64,000 bases of DNA, from positions 4,960,501 to 5,024,500 of the forward strand of contig NC_067295.1 of NCBI RefSeq assembly GCF_020740795.1. Direction: 5' to 3'. This DNA is from Apus apus (lineage: Eukaryota; Chordata; Aves; Apodiformes; Apodidae). The position numbers were made by a program, and so were the translations under genes. Under the pieces are notes generated by a model, which made no database searches, was not told the DNA's origin, and was given only the letters and a program-made list of their open reading frames with translations. The first letter of the stretch is position 1, and each line of letters begins with the position of its first letter. Positions 25,201-34,260 of the stretch are shown here, piece by piece.

Positions 25201-28200
25201 CTGACAGTGTATCTGCAATGTACAGCACTTTCAGGACACTCACTGCTCTGTCCTCAATTTGAACAGGTTCCTTGATATCATTCCAAAAAATGGAGGTCCG
25301 GTCTCCTGACTCAAAGATCACACTGTACTGATCCCTACAATCAGGATCTTCCAACCAATATCGGAGATTCCCCTGAGAAAAACAGAAGCAAAAAGATTAT
25401 TACAGAGTCAAAGGCTAAGATGAGAAGCCCTCCAAATCAATATCTACCTGGCAGGTGGAAGTCAGTCTTGCACAGAGCATGCACCTTTGGAGTCTTACAA
25501 TTGCAGAGAAGTTTATAAAGTGAAGTGAAGTAATTCAAACTACCAGTTACAGATCATAAAAAGGCACATCTTCAGGGTGGTTTGTGATGCTTAACACTTC
25601 TTGCCCAAAACAACTTAAGGGTCTTTTTGGTGTTTGCTGTTTTGTTTTTTTTATCCCCTTAAATCCATCCCTTCCTTCACAGGACTTTTTACAAAGCTAG
25701 TGGTAACAAACACAGAAGTTTGCCTCAAACATTTAAAAATATAAGATGATGTTTTGAAAATTCTATTTTTAAATGACTGGTGCAAAATCATTGCATACTC
25801 TAAGTTTTACTGTATGTGGAACTACTAAGCAGAACCACCAATTCCTTCCTGTCACTTCATGACAGTGAGAAGGAAGGGACAGGGGCACATGATTCTCACT
25901 GCTACTTGTAACAACACTAACACATCACTTCGATTTTCCCATAAACACTCCAGCAATGAAGTAATAATTTTATATTATGCTGAATATTCTTTCCACTTCA
26001 TTAAAAAATCCTTACCAGATCCTTAAATGGCTGTTTCTCAGGGATTTCCCATTCATCACTGATTGTCATATACCTGAAAGAGCAATTCATTGATTACAAG
26101 CCATGCAGGTACTCTTTGATTAGAATCCCAAAATCTACAGATACACACAACAGCTGCACTCACTTATCAAAGTCTGTGAAAAGGTTGACTCTGAAAGTGT
26201 GCTGCTTATCCAGTTTGTATCCATCTGCATTCTTCACAGCATCCACTGCATGGGATGGAGACATGTACTCCAGAAAGATGTACCTACAACGAAGGAGGAC
26301 AATGGTAGGAAGTCCTTGTTGACCACATAACAGGCTCATAGTAAAAGAGAAATAAATAAAGAAAAAGAAACAACAGTCATGAACTAAGAACTCAGTACAA
26401 AGCATCTACAATATAGCTTCTTGTCTTGTTCCTAACCAACTAGGGTCAAAAGCAATTGATCTCCATTTTGGCCACAGAAACAGACACTTTTTAGCTGTGT
26501 GGGCTTGACCTGCAATAAACTGGTACCTTTTCTGTAAACAGGCTGGACTAAGGGAAGAGTGCAAGTTAAACATAGCACAGAACAGCAATGAGAGCTACTA
26601 ACAGGCAGGTTAAGTACCTACCTCTTCACAGCTGAATGACACGTTTAGAAATTGTACATCTTTCTGTAGCTGCTCATTAATTCATAGGCATATCAAAGCA
26701 CCATGCTTGTTTTTCCATTATATTCAGCCTCCTTCTTGCCACTAACACAATCTAATTTGTAGGCCAGCAGACTTAAAATTGACACCACCTTGAAGACTGC
26801 TGGACACTGCCTCAAAGGCAGGCATGAACACATGGAGAAAGAACAATGCTCTCATGCTGTCCTCACAGAATCAACAACCCCCAACTCCACTCAGACTGGT
26901 TTTGGCTTGGCTTCTCTCTGTAAAACTTTCCCTCCCTTTGGGCTTGATAATTTCTGGACAGCTTTTGTCTCCAATTTCAGAAGCAGCAATTAACCAGGAA
27001 CAGGGATCAGAAGTTGGCAAAGAGGAAAAGGGTCCTGGAAAGGGCTCTCTGAACTTAAGGAAGATGGAGTCACTAATGTAAACACAAGCACTGGCAATCA
27101 GAGACAGAATATTAACAGCAAATTCTGCAATAAACAGTACATTGACTGCTAACAAGTTTTAACTAAAATGGACCTTTTGCCTTCTTATTAGCTATAGCAG
27201 AAAATTAAGCAAAAACCTCATTTAGTACTGCACAAAAAAAATTGTCTTCCAAACCCAGCTAAACTGTTTCCATAATGAACTCCCCACTACACTGTAGCTT
27301 AATGAGCTACTAAGCTTCTCAGGACACTCTGGAGCTTCTGTTTATCACTGAGACTAGATGTCAGAATTGTACAGGCTAAGGTAGAAGCAGATGATGAACA
27401 TGACTATGAGGTTACCATAAAATTGGCCATATAATATTGACACTAATAATCAAGGGTAAGTCAGAGCAGTCTTTCAATTCTATTCCCAGTAGCAGTAATC
27501 ATGACTTACCCTTTTGTCTTTCCATCTGCTTCTGGATAAAATTCATTGATAATTTTACCAAACTTGGAAAAGATTTTGTGGATGACATTCTTCAGCTTCT
27601 CAAGTCTGTCTGGTCCAACCTGGGGGACATTATCCACGACAATTACCGAGTCAATTCCGTCTGCTTCCTGCGGCTGATCTTTCAGTACATCACCAAGTAA
27701 TTCTGCAAAGGAGAAGCACACAGGAAACTTTGGCACCAGTCTACGTCATTGAGGAGGAAGATAGAAAGATGAAAAAAATAGGAGGAGAAAAGGAAGTTTT
27801 CAAAATTCAGGAAAATTACTCAAGAATCATTTAAGAAACGTTGCAGTGAATGAACACTATCAGAGAAACAACTGAAGGGAACACACTCCAACGATACCTT
27901 CTTGCTAAAAGACATGGTTATGCAGTTTCACGCCAAACATCAAGCAGTTAACTCCAAGTCTCTCAAAGAAATACCTTACATTGAGGACGTCAACACTTGC
28001 ACTATTAGCTTGTTTCCGGAGTTGGAACTGGCTCACAAAGTTCTCAGAACTGCCAACAGAGCAGACAACTAGATGTACTACTCCAGCTCTGCCTAGTAGC
28101 CTTGCTCAAATTTCATCAGATGACTTCGATGAAAAGAAATGCAACATGTACCTCCTGCCCACACGTTAGCATAATTCAAAACTATATGCCATACTGGAAG

Positions 28201-31200
28201 CTCTGCAGGTTTTAGCATCATTATAATTACATTTGAGAACACACACACTGTCTAAACCTATAATTAAATCACAAAAATGAAGGTCTAAGACAAGACACTT
28301 AAAGCCATACTTAAGCTCACAGCAAGTGAGCACAAGCACACATTTTCATGCTCTGGATATTCTTCAACCCCCTTTCCTCTATCATCTTACAGATCTTGAG
28401 AGGTACTTGCTGGTGAGATGGTTTGTTCAGTCCCTGCACTATCAGCTTCAAGCTTCTTTCTGCTGGGAAGAGATTGCTTATGATGTTGTTGAAATTTCAC
28501 ATACACAGAGGGGAGAACACTGGGAAGGGCTGTACCCCGGCAGCTGTGGTTTGCACACCACACTGGGATACAAATAGTCAAAAGGTGCCAGGTACTCCTC
28601 TAAGTTGTGCAGAAAATAAGGAGCTTCAAGAATTCCATTATTTTCATGTGGTAGGCTTCTAGACATACATTCTGCAGAATTCTAGACATACCTAACTTTA
28701 CCCTATTCTTCGAGTCAATTTTATCACGATATTTATTCCACTTCCATGACCCCACTGGTAATGGACAAACTTAAACACACTTCTCAACTATCTACAGAAA
28801 CTACTGACCTGTAAGAGCCAAAAAGAATCAGAAAAATTACATAAATTATTCAATCCTCAATGGATTGAACTAGAAGCACTAAAAACAAGGATGTCCAAAT
28901 AATCTCTCTAATAACTTTTACTTCAGGTTGTTTTTAAACCTTTGCAGAAATAAAACCCCACACTATCCCCAGCTATCCTGTTCAAACATACACTTTAATT
29001 CTTTTCTAGATTAATGGCCCTTTAACAGTGTAATCAGTCATGCCTCTGCAGCTTCAGCACAACTGCATTATCATATCCTAAAGAAACAGCAGTCACAAGT
29101 GGGCAGATTATTTCCATTTCATTGAAATTTTTAGTTTTGGGCACTTAAATAGACCAGAACAGACATTCTGCTAACAAAAAAAGGTCAAACATGCCAAAAT
29201 GAATGGCACTTTCACATGTGACATGTAAATAAGAAAAATATACATGCATATCTGCAGTAACTTTCAAGCTTATGTGAAGACCACTATAAACTGCAAGGCT
29301 AGACAGAAATGTTGCTATGCTTCTGAATTAGAACATAAAGATAACATATGGAGAGTCAGATCATACATAACATTCACAGACTAGGAAATAAATTCAAGCA
29401 CATGTAAAAACATTTAAAATATGTGAACAAATGAAAAAGGGTGTCGGATGTGTTGATGTTTTGAGGACAATTATCACACTATTTTGCTGAGTTTGGAATT
29501 CTAGAAATTATTCTGCCCAGAAACAGCACTGGAAAGATCTCCAACAGTGAAGAAATATGCTTATTTTGAATTTCAACAATGAAGAAATATGCTTATTTTT
29601 CGTTTCAAACTACCAAAAAACCCTGGCCTTCTGCAACTTTAAGCTTCAACAGGTTATTACATGCCTTGCTTTCCACTGATTTAGAGAAATATGCTTTGCA
29701 AATTTTATGCCTAAGCAGATGCCATCATCACCAAGATTATGTAGTACTCACAAGAATGTTTTTTGTAGTATTTATTACTCAAAAAAACGGTCTCTGTGTG
29801 CATGTAGGAACTACAAATAAAAAGTTAAAAGATGCTAACTTGATAGATTTTACAATCTTCTCCCATTCATAGGGACTATTTACTAGTTTGTAGCAACTAT
29901 CAAAAATGGGTAAGACCCCATTTACACTTCAGAGCAAGTCAATTTTCAGTGAAGAGTGCAAAACACAAAGACTACTGAAAAGCAGAAATTGCTGGAGAAT
30001 GCTTAAGAAAAAAGCTAGAAGAGAGCCATTAATGGGGAGCAGTAGACTGAAAATTGGGAAAAGAAAGTCAAGCACAGGAAAAGTTGATTCAAACATCCAG
30101 ATTTAGCAACAGGTATTCTGATAGCACAAACCCACACAGATCACTGAGGATTAGCAAAAATCTTGATGGGAAGACAGAGGCACCAGTCCCTTTAAGCATA
30201 ATCACAGCTGATGACAACTCCAGGAGCACTGTTTGGAAGAAGGTATGCAAAGCAGAAGGAAAATGGAACATACAGTAAAAACCTAGCTTTTCTCAAGTTA
30301 ACTTCTAGGTATGTACTGGAATCAAGATTCTCCTTCAGGAGTAAGCCATTCTTCAGGTTGCTGACAGCACACTCAAGCTGGGGATAGGTAATCACCTGCC
30401 CAGGATTTAAGACACATGCAGTGAAGTGTCTGCTATGCCAATAATAATTGTAAGGATTGAAAGGAGGAATTAGAAAAAATTGCATTACAACAAAGTAGTA
30501 TATAACATTTCTCATTTATCCTATAATCCCACATTTTAGATTTTCCCTGTACAGAAATTGAAAGCATGTCCAACAAGGACATTTCCACAGAAGCTTACAA
30601 GCAAAAAAAGAGACAAAAGAGTAATTTTTCAGGCTCTATTAGTAATTTTTTCACAACCACTTTTCAGAAGAGCCTTTGCTGGCCTACAAACAAACCAAGG
30701 AATGCATATTTAGATCCATGGGCTTGAAGAATACAACAGAGTTTTGATTCACAACAAGGTAACAGATTAAAGACAAATACCTACATTGTTTCATTTCTCT
30801 ACCTTAAATTCAAAATTTTGAACAAAGGAATCTTCAAAGGGCAAGAAGCTGGTTTAGCCAGATCTTATTCCACCCACAAAAAAAGCAGGGTGTGGTGGGT
30901 GCAGAGCTATCTTCACCTGGCAGTATTTTAAGGACCACTATCATTATCTGAAGCTTCATTGGACCTAGGTGGTTATCTGACACATCCCTTCTTTTGCTTG
31001 AACTTGGATCAGCTGTTCTGCCATGCCAACACCATTCTGGGGGAAAAAAAAAAAAAAGTTGGAAGCAATGCATCTGAAATGGTCCAAACCTAAAAGCTGG
31101 TCCAGCTCAGAGCTGTTTCTAAAGATGTACTGTTGCCATAAGCACTGAAATAGCCTTGGCTCAGTGACACTGGGACTGCCTTTCTCCTTGGGGAGTCATC

Positions 31201-33157
31201 AGAACAAGGGGAAAAGAATAAGGAAGCTCACGAAGTTACACACAGTTGGAAAGCCAGACCAGCAAGACTGACTAAACTTACACACTGTAATTCAGCAACT
31301 AACACTGTATTATTCATACAGCTGAGAAGTTAACCAAATTAACCCTTAACAATAAACCAGGTGAGGATGGAAAACATGCCTGGTTTCTGAATGGACAGAA
31401 ATTCATGTAGTAAGCCTATAAGAAGACAAATTGTATCACACAAACACTTAACTAGACGAAAAGAACCCAACTACATCCTTGCAGACAATTCTGCCAAAGT
31501 CTCTTTAAGAAAAAAAACAACCATAAAAGTTCAAAGAGCTACTCAGGCTACTAAATTGAGAACAGCAAACACTCTCCTAATCTAAGCTATTTTTCTGACG
31601 TTTTATTAAGCTAACACAGGACTGGAGCACTAGAAGGCACATAAATCAACTGTATTCTAACACTACCTGAAATAACCAACTAATTGATGAACAAACCATC
31701 AAATGCTTTAAGGAACAGTTTTGCAGTTCTGACACACACAAGGCCTGACAACAGATTGGATACACTTATACGGGACCCTAAACCCGCACAGATGCTAGAA
31801 CAAGCATTGTCAAATTAAGTACTTTTGCTACTCAAGAACTAAGATGATTTATAAAGAAAGGTTTGAAAAAAATAAGAGTTCTAGCTGCTGTATGCAAAAG
31901 CTGGTATTCCCATAATTATCAATGCAATTCCACAATGGCTTAGTCATTTTGAGACAGCCACTACCCAGTAACTTTAAAACAGCCTCAGTTTGAATTTTCC
32001 ATATTTTCTTGTCACAAAGCACCCACGTCACATATTCACGAGCACTAACTCTTTCCCAACTCAGACCATTTAACTTTTGGATTTCAGTCTGGATGCATGG
32101 AAAAAACAGAACAACTAAATCCAGTTTGTAAACATCTGGTCAACAAGTTAAGACTTCTGTGTTTAGAGCTGAGTTTAACTAAAGGAGGCAAACGCAAAGC
32201 ACACAAGCTGACGATTCCAGTTTGTGAGGGGCAGCCCACAGATCCATTCTTTAATCGCAATTTTAAGAAGAGCAATTAGGCGGCACCGTACGGTGCAGAG
32301 AGAGACCAGAAGTTCATTTAAGAAACACAGACAGGATGCAAGCGGGCACTGGGTGCTGCGGGCAGCCCTCCGCCACCCGAGAGGCCGCCGCGGAGCGGAG
32401 CAGAGCGGCCGGCAGGGGCTGGGGAAAGCGGACCCGGCTCCCCACGCACTGTCCCCGGAGGGCACGAGCAGGCACCCCCCGCGCACCCGAGCGGGCGCTG
32501 CCGGGAGCAGCCGCGGCCTCCCCAGCGCTCCCGGGCGGCGGGCAGGGCCGGGGCGCGGCCCCTGCCGCGGCCCCTCCCTTCCCGCCCCGGCCGGCCCGGC
32601 CCGGCCAGGCCCCGGCGCCGCCGCCCGCTCCCGCCGCCGGCCCAGCCCGCACCTTCGTCGCTGATGTCGTCCACGAAGTCCTCGGGGTCGCTGAAGGAAA
32701 TCTCGTCCTCGGGCTCGGCGGGGGCGGCGGGCGCGGCCTCCCCGTCCTCCTGCGCCGCGCCGGACTCTGCCGGCGGCTCCGCCTCGGTCTTCCCCTCCGC
32801 CGCGGGCTCGGGCTCGGCCCCGGCAGGCGGCTCGGCCTCGGGCTGGGCCTCCGCGGGGCTTTCGCGGCCGGACAGCACCGGGGGCGAGAGGGACTGAGGC
32901 GGCGACGGCTGCTTGGGCTCGGCGGGCTCCTCAGCGGCGGGCGGCGGCGGCTCGGGGGGGCCCGGCGGCGCCTCCGACTCGTCGCCTTCTTGCTGCCCCT
33001 CTCTCTTCTCCTCCTCCTCCTCCTCCTCTTCCTTCTGCTGCTGCTGCTGCTGCTGCGGCGGCTCCGCCGGCGGGGGGGGCCCGTCGGTCTGCTCGGGCTC
33101 CTGGGGGGGCCCGGGGGCGTCGGGCGGGGCCGCCGGGCTCTCCTGCGTGTCCTGCAT
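16112..33157 (-). CDS. EIF3B: EIF3B, eukaryotic translation initiation factor 3 subunit B (complete)
   Basis: Join (minus): 32653-33157, 27510-27702, 26164-26283, 26016-26073, 25244-25372, 24126-24283, 23092-23223, 22917-22983, 22313-22359, 21325-21535, 20795-20867, 20150-20272, 19639-19717, 18693-18831, 17810-17935, 17276-17353, 16704-16812, 16112-16215. It totals 2451 nt, 816 residues (human 814 as I recall). Residues 1-168 are acidic low complexity with Q7 (35-41) and E8 (43-50). An RRM covers about 186-273 (RNP2-like VIVVDNV, RNP1-like KGYIFLEY). A WD-type beta-propeller fills about 290-700. The C-terminal helix contains the eIF3i-binding region and ends [10 protein letters not shown]. 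In the cytosol eIF3b scaffolds the eIF3 a, i and g subunits and helps the 43S complex scan mRNA. All introns are GT-AG except the one after 17276, which is GC-AG. Nothing is truncated. The ATG at 33157 is the first in frame within a CpG island. Confidence 0.97.
16704..16812 (-). CDS. EIF3B: EIF3B coding exon 17
   Basis: Residues 747-782: [20 protein letters not shown] then [16 protein letters not shown], a charged helix. Acceptor tgtag, donor gtacct. Confidence 0.95.
17276..17353 (-). CDS. EIF3B: EIF3B coding exon 16 (GC donor)
   Basis: 26 codons, residues 721-746: [20 protein letters not shown] then QSKASK. The exon must end at AAAG because the next exon opens with ELVERRR, as in the human protein; the following bases are gcaaga, a GC donor. 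Confidence 0.93.
17810..17935 (-). CDS. EIF3B: EIF3B coding exon 15
   Basis: 42 codons, residues 679-720: [16 protein letters not shown] and [12 protein letters not shown], the end of the propeller. Acceptor ggcag-type (ccag), donor gtagtg. Confidence 0.94.
17936..18692. other. EIF3B intron 14 with a CR1 fragment
   Basis: Non-coding apart from the CR1 remnant at about 18303-18478. Confidence 0.8.
18303..18478 (-). mobile_element. CR1 LINE 3'-end fragment (reverse orientation)
   Basis: Starts ATAGAATGGTGAAGGTTGGA and continues through AGGGACCTTAAAGATCATC, CCTTGAACACCTCCAGG and GGGCAACCTATTCCAGTGCC. This is the reverse complement of the conserved 3' region of avian CR1 elements. Heavily truncated and inactive. 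Confidence 0.88.
18693..18831 (-). CDS. EIF3B: EIF3B coding exon 14
   Basis: Residues 632-678: [20 protein letters not shown] and [20 protein letters not shown]. Acceptor tgcag, donor gtgctg. Confidence 0.95.
19639..19717 (-). CDS. EIF3B: EIF3B coding exon 13
   Basis: 79 nt, residues 606-631: [19 protein letters not shown] then LAGLR. Acceptor tccag, donor gtgagc. Confidence 0.94.
20150..20272 (-). CDS. EIF3B: EIF3B coding exon 12
   Basis: Residues 565-605: [20 protein letters not shown] and [15 protein letters not shown]. Acceptor acag, donor gtaagt. Confidence 0.94.
20795..20867 (-). CDS. EIF3B: EIF3B coding exon 11
   Basis: Residues 541-564, [20 protein letters not shown] then VEMK, plus one base. 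Donor gtagtg, acceptor acag. Confidence 0.94.
21251..21314. repeat. 32-bp tandem duplication next to a splice donor
   Basis: Two adjacent 32-nt copies, 21251-21282 and 21283-21314, differing at three positions. Each starts AGACAGAA and ends ATAATCAGG. Confidence 0.85.
21325..21535 (-). CDS. EIF3B: EIF3B coding exon 10
   Basis: 70 codons, residues 471-540: [20 protein letters not shown] through [11 protein letters not shown]. Acceptor tgtag, donor gtatgt. A tandem duplication begins 10 nt inside the downstream intron. Confidence 0.96.
22313..22359 (-). CDS. EIF3B: EIF3B coding exon 9 (47-nt micro-scale exon)
   Basis: [15 protein letters not shown], residues 455-469, plus two bases. The shortest coding exon in this gene. 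Acceptor tctag, donor gtgagt. Confidence 0.92.
22917..22983 (-). CDS. EIF3B: EIF3B coding exon 8
   Basis: 67 nt, residues 432-454, [20 protein letters not shown]. Acceptor cttag, donor gtaagt. Confidence 0.94.
23092..23223 (-). CDS. EIF3B: EIF3B coding exon 7
   Basis: Residues 388-431: [17 protein letters not shown], a WDI blade end, and HWPIF. The donor gtaggt splits the following lysine codon. Confidence 0.94.
23224..24125. other. EIF3B intron 6
   Basis: AT-rich non-coding sequence; nothing further recognised. Confidence 0.7.
24126..24283 (-). CDS. EIF3B: EIF3B coding exon 6
   Basis: Residues 336-387 plus two bases: [19 protein letters not shown] and [16 protein letters not shown], a propeller blade. 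Acceptor tgcag, donor gtatgg. Confidence 0.95.
24284..25243. other. EIF3B intron 5
   Basis: AT-rich intron; no repeat or coding segment recognised. Confidence 0.7.
25244..25372 (-). CDS. EIF3B: EIF3B coding exon 5
   Basis: 43 codons, residues 293-335: [18 protein letters not shown] and [11 protein letters not shown], entering the beta-propeller. Acceptor ctcag, donor gtgagt. Confidence 0.95.
26016..26073 (-). CDS. EIF3B: EIF3B coding exon 4
   Basis: 58 nt, residues 273-292, [19 protein letters not shown]. Too short to appear as an ORF. Acceptor ttcag, donor gtaagg. Confidence 0.95.
26164..26283 (-). CDS. EIF3B: EIF3B coding exon 3 (RRM end)
   Basis: Residues 233-272: [18 protein letters not shown] and RVNLFTDFD, completing the RRM. 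The first and last codons are split. Acceptor tgtag, donor gtgagt. Confidence 0.96.
27510..27702 (-). CDS. EIF3B: EIF3B coding exon 2 (RRM start)
   Basis: Residues 169-232 plus two bases: LLGDVLKD, then the RNP2-like [11 protein letters not shown] and first RRM helix. Acceptor tgcag, donor gtaagt. Confidence 0.96.
27703..32652. other. EIF3B intron 1
   Basis: About 5 kb, the gene's largest intron. It begins inside the CpG island with a G-quadruplex-capable segment (32581-32613) and then becomes AT-rich. It holds a 32-nt-period tandem duplication at 29542-29599. No exon or transposon recognised. Confidence 0.75.
29542..29599. repeat. Tandem duplication, period 32
   Basis: A 26-nt segment beginning CAACAGTGAAGAAATATGC (29542-29567) recurs at 29574-29599 with one mismatch. 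Confidence 0.85.
32653..33157 (-). CDS. EIF3B: EIF3B coding exon 1
   Basis: 168 codons plus one base. GC-rich, Pro/Glu/Ala-rich, with pure CAG (Q7) and glutamate runs, ending in the conserved [10 protein letters not shown]. Only this last part aligns well with human; the rest is expected to be disordered. Donor gtgcgg. Confidence 0.93.
33035..33055 (-). repeat. Coding (CAG)7 repeat in EIF3B
   Basis: Seven uninterrupted CTG units on the plus strand, read as CAG in frame, encode Q7. Beside it a CTC-rich run encodes E8. Confidence 0.95.
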
Positions 33158-33430
33158 GGGGCCGGGGGCCGCCGGGCGCGCGCCCTGCTCGAGCGCGGCG
33201 GGGAAAGGAGCGGGGGAGGGGCGGGGAGGCTCCTACCGCCGGGCCATGTGCGCCAGGCCCAGCGGGCCTCGCGCCGCCGCGCCTACCAACTGCCGCGCGG
33301 TGGGGGCGCGGGGGTGGGAGGGAAGAGATCCCTGCCCCGCAGCAGGCTCTGCTCACCGCCGGGTTCTCCCCGCTCCGCTTAAAAGCGGCTGCCGACCCCT
33401 CCGCTGCCCGCCCCGCGCTCGGCCAGCAGT

Positions 33431-33620
33431 GGCTTCCGCTCCTTCTTATCCCGAGGCAGCCAGGGCGCCCCCCGTTTCGTGCTTGGCTGTGGTTGAGCCC
33501 AAGATGGCGCCTCCCTCCTGCGTACGGAGGCGAGGTTGGGCCGAACCATTTATCGGGAAGCGGAAAGGGGGAGGCGCCGTGACATTTAGTTGCGCAGAGG
33601 TTGCGTGAAGCCTTCCGGCG
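33431..33620 (-). promoter_or_regulatory. Probable EIF3B core promoter (ETS and YY1 motifs)
   Basis: Minus-strand AGCGGAAGCC (33431-33440) and CGCCGGAAGG (33611-33620), plus-strand GGAAGCGGAAA (33556-33566), and a YY1-type CAAGATGGCG at 33500-33509. Such clusters mark housekeeping TATA-less promoters. The start site is not determined. Confidence 0.5.
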
Positions 33621-33916
33621 ATTTCGGCAGCTCGGTGCATTTCTGTGCCCGGCGCCAGAAGATGACAGGACAGCGCACTAAGGCGAAACTCGCCCGGCTT
33701 CCCCCCCTACAGGCCTCCCACAGTGCGCTCGCCCGAAGCTTTGCGGTGCCTGCCCGGGCGCTACTAAGCTGGCGCGGAGGGGGGGATGCGCGGGGCTGTG
33801 CTGACACCGGCACGTTGTGCTCGGGCGCGAAGAGCAGCCGGGGGGCAGCGGCACCCCCCGCGGGCGGCGCGGCAGAGTGGTACGGCCCGGCGGCAGCCGC
33901 CACGTCCCCGCCGTGA

Positions 33917-33983
33917 GGGGCCGGGCCGGGCCGGGCCATGGCGGGCGCGGGGCGTGCGGGGCTGGCGGGGCTGGCGGGGCGGG
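33917..33983 (+). other. G-quadruplex-capable runs upstream of EIF3B
   Basis: Runs GGGG-CC-GGG-CC-GGG-CC-GGG at 33917-33935, and GGGG-CTGGC-GGGG-CTGGC-GGGG-C-GGG at 33958-33983. Motif match only. Confidence 0.7.
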
Positions 33984-34260
33984 AGCGGCTGGCCAGCTCC
34001 CAGCGAGCCTCCTCCTGCTCAGCTGAGGGGCGAGTGTGTCCACAAATAGGCCGTCCCCGAGCGTTGTAGCAGTCTCTACACGACCTGTGGGGGTTGATTG
34101 GGTTGTGTTTTTTTAATTAACGCTATCCGTCAGGTGAGAAGCGCTCGGGGGGCGGGAGGAGCCTCGCCCGGGGCCGTGAGCCGGGCTCGGGGCGGGCTCC
34201 CCGGTGCAGCGGCGAGACAGGCCACGAGCGTCCCTCTCCAGTGTTTTCCGGTGACCCGGA

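Larger units (their letters stand above)
32340..34260. promoter_or_regulatory. CpG island over EIF3B exon 1 and promoter
   Basis: Dense CpG and very high GC from intron 1 through exon 1 into the upstream region, flanked by AT-rich DNA on both sides. Edges are by eye. Confidence 0.85.

Noticed and set aside
28043-28115. Possible C/D box snoRNA in EIF3B intron 1 (CTGATGA and CTGA on minus)
   Set aside because: First C-box base is not a purine, no convincing terminal stem, no internal boxes seen.
28657-28691. Direct repeat TTCTAGACATAC at 28657 and 28680
   Set aside because: Twelve-base repeat with no target-site or element structure around it.
32336-33382. 348-codon plus-strand ORF opposite EIF3B exon 1
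   Set aside because: It is antisense to a conserved exon in a CpG island; Arg/Gly/Leu-rich composition follows from GC-rich repeats. No recognised domain.
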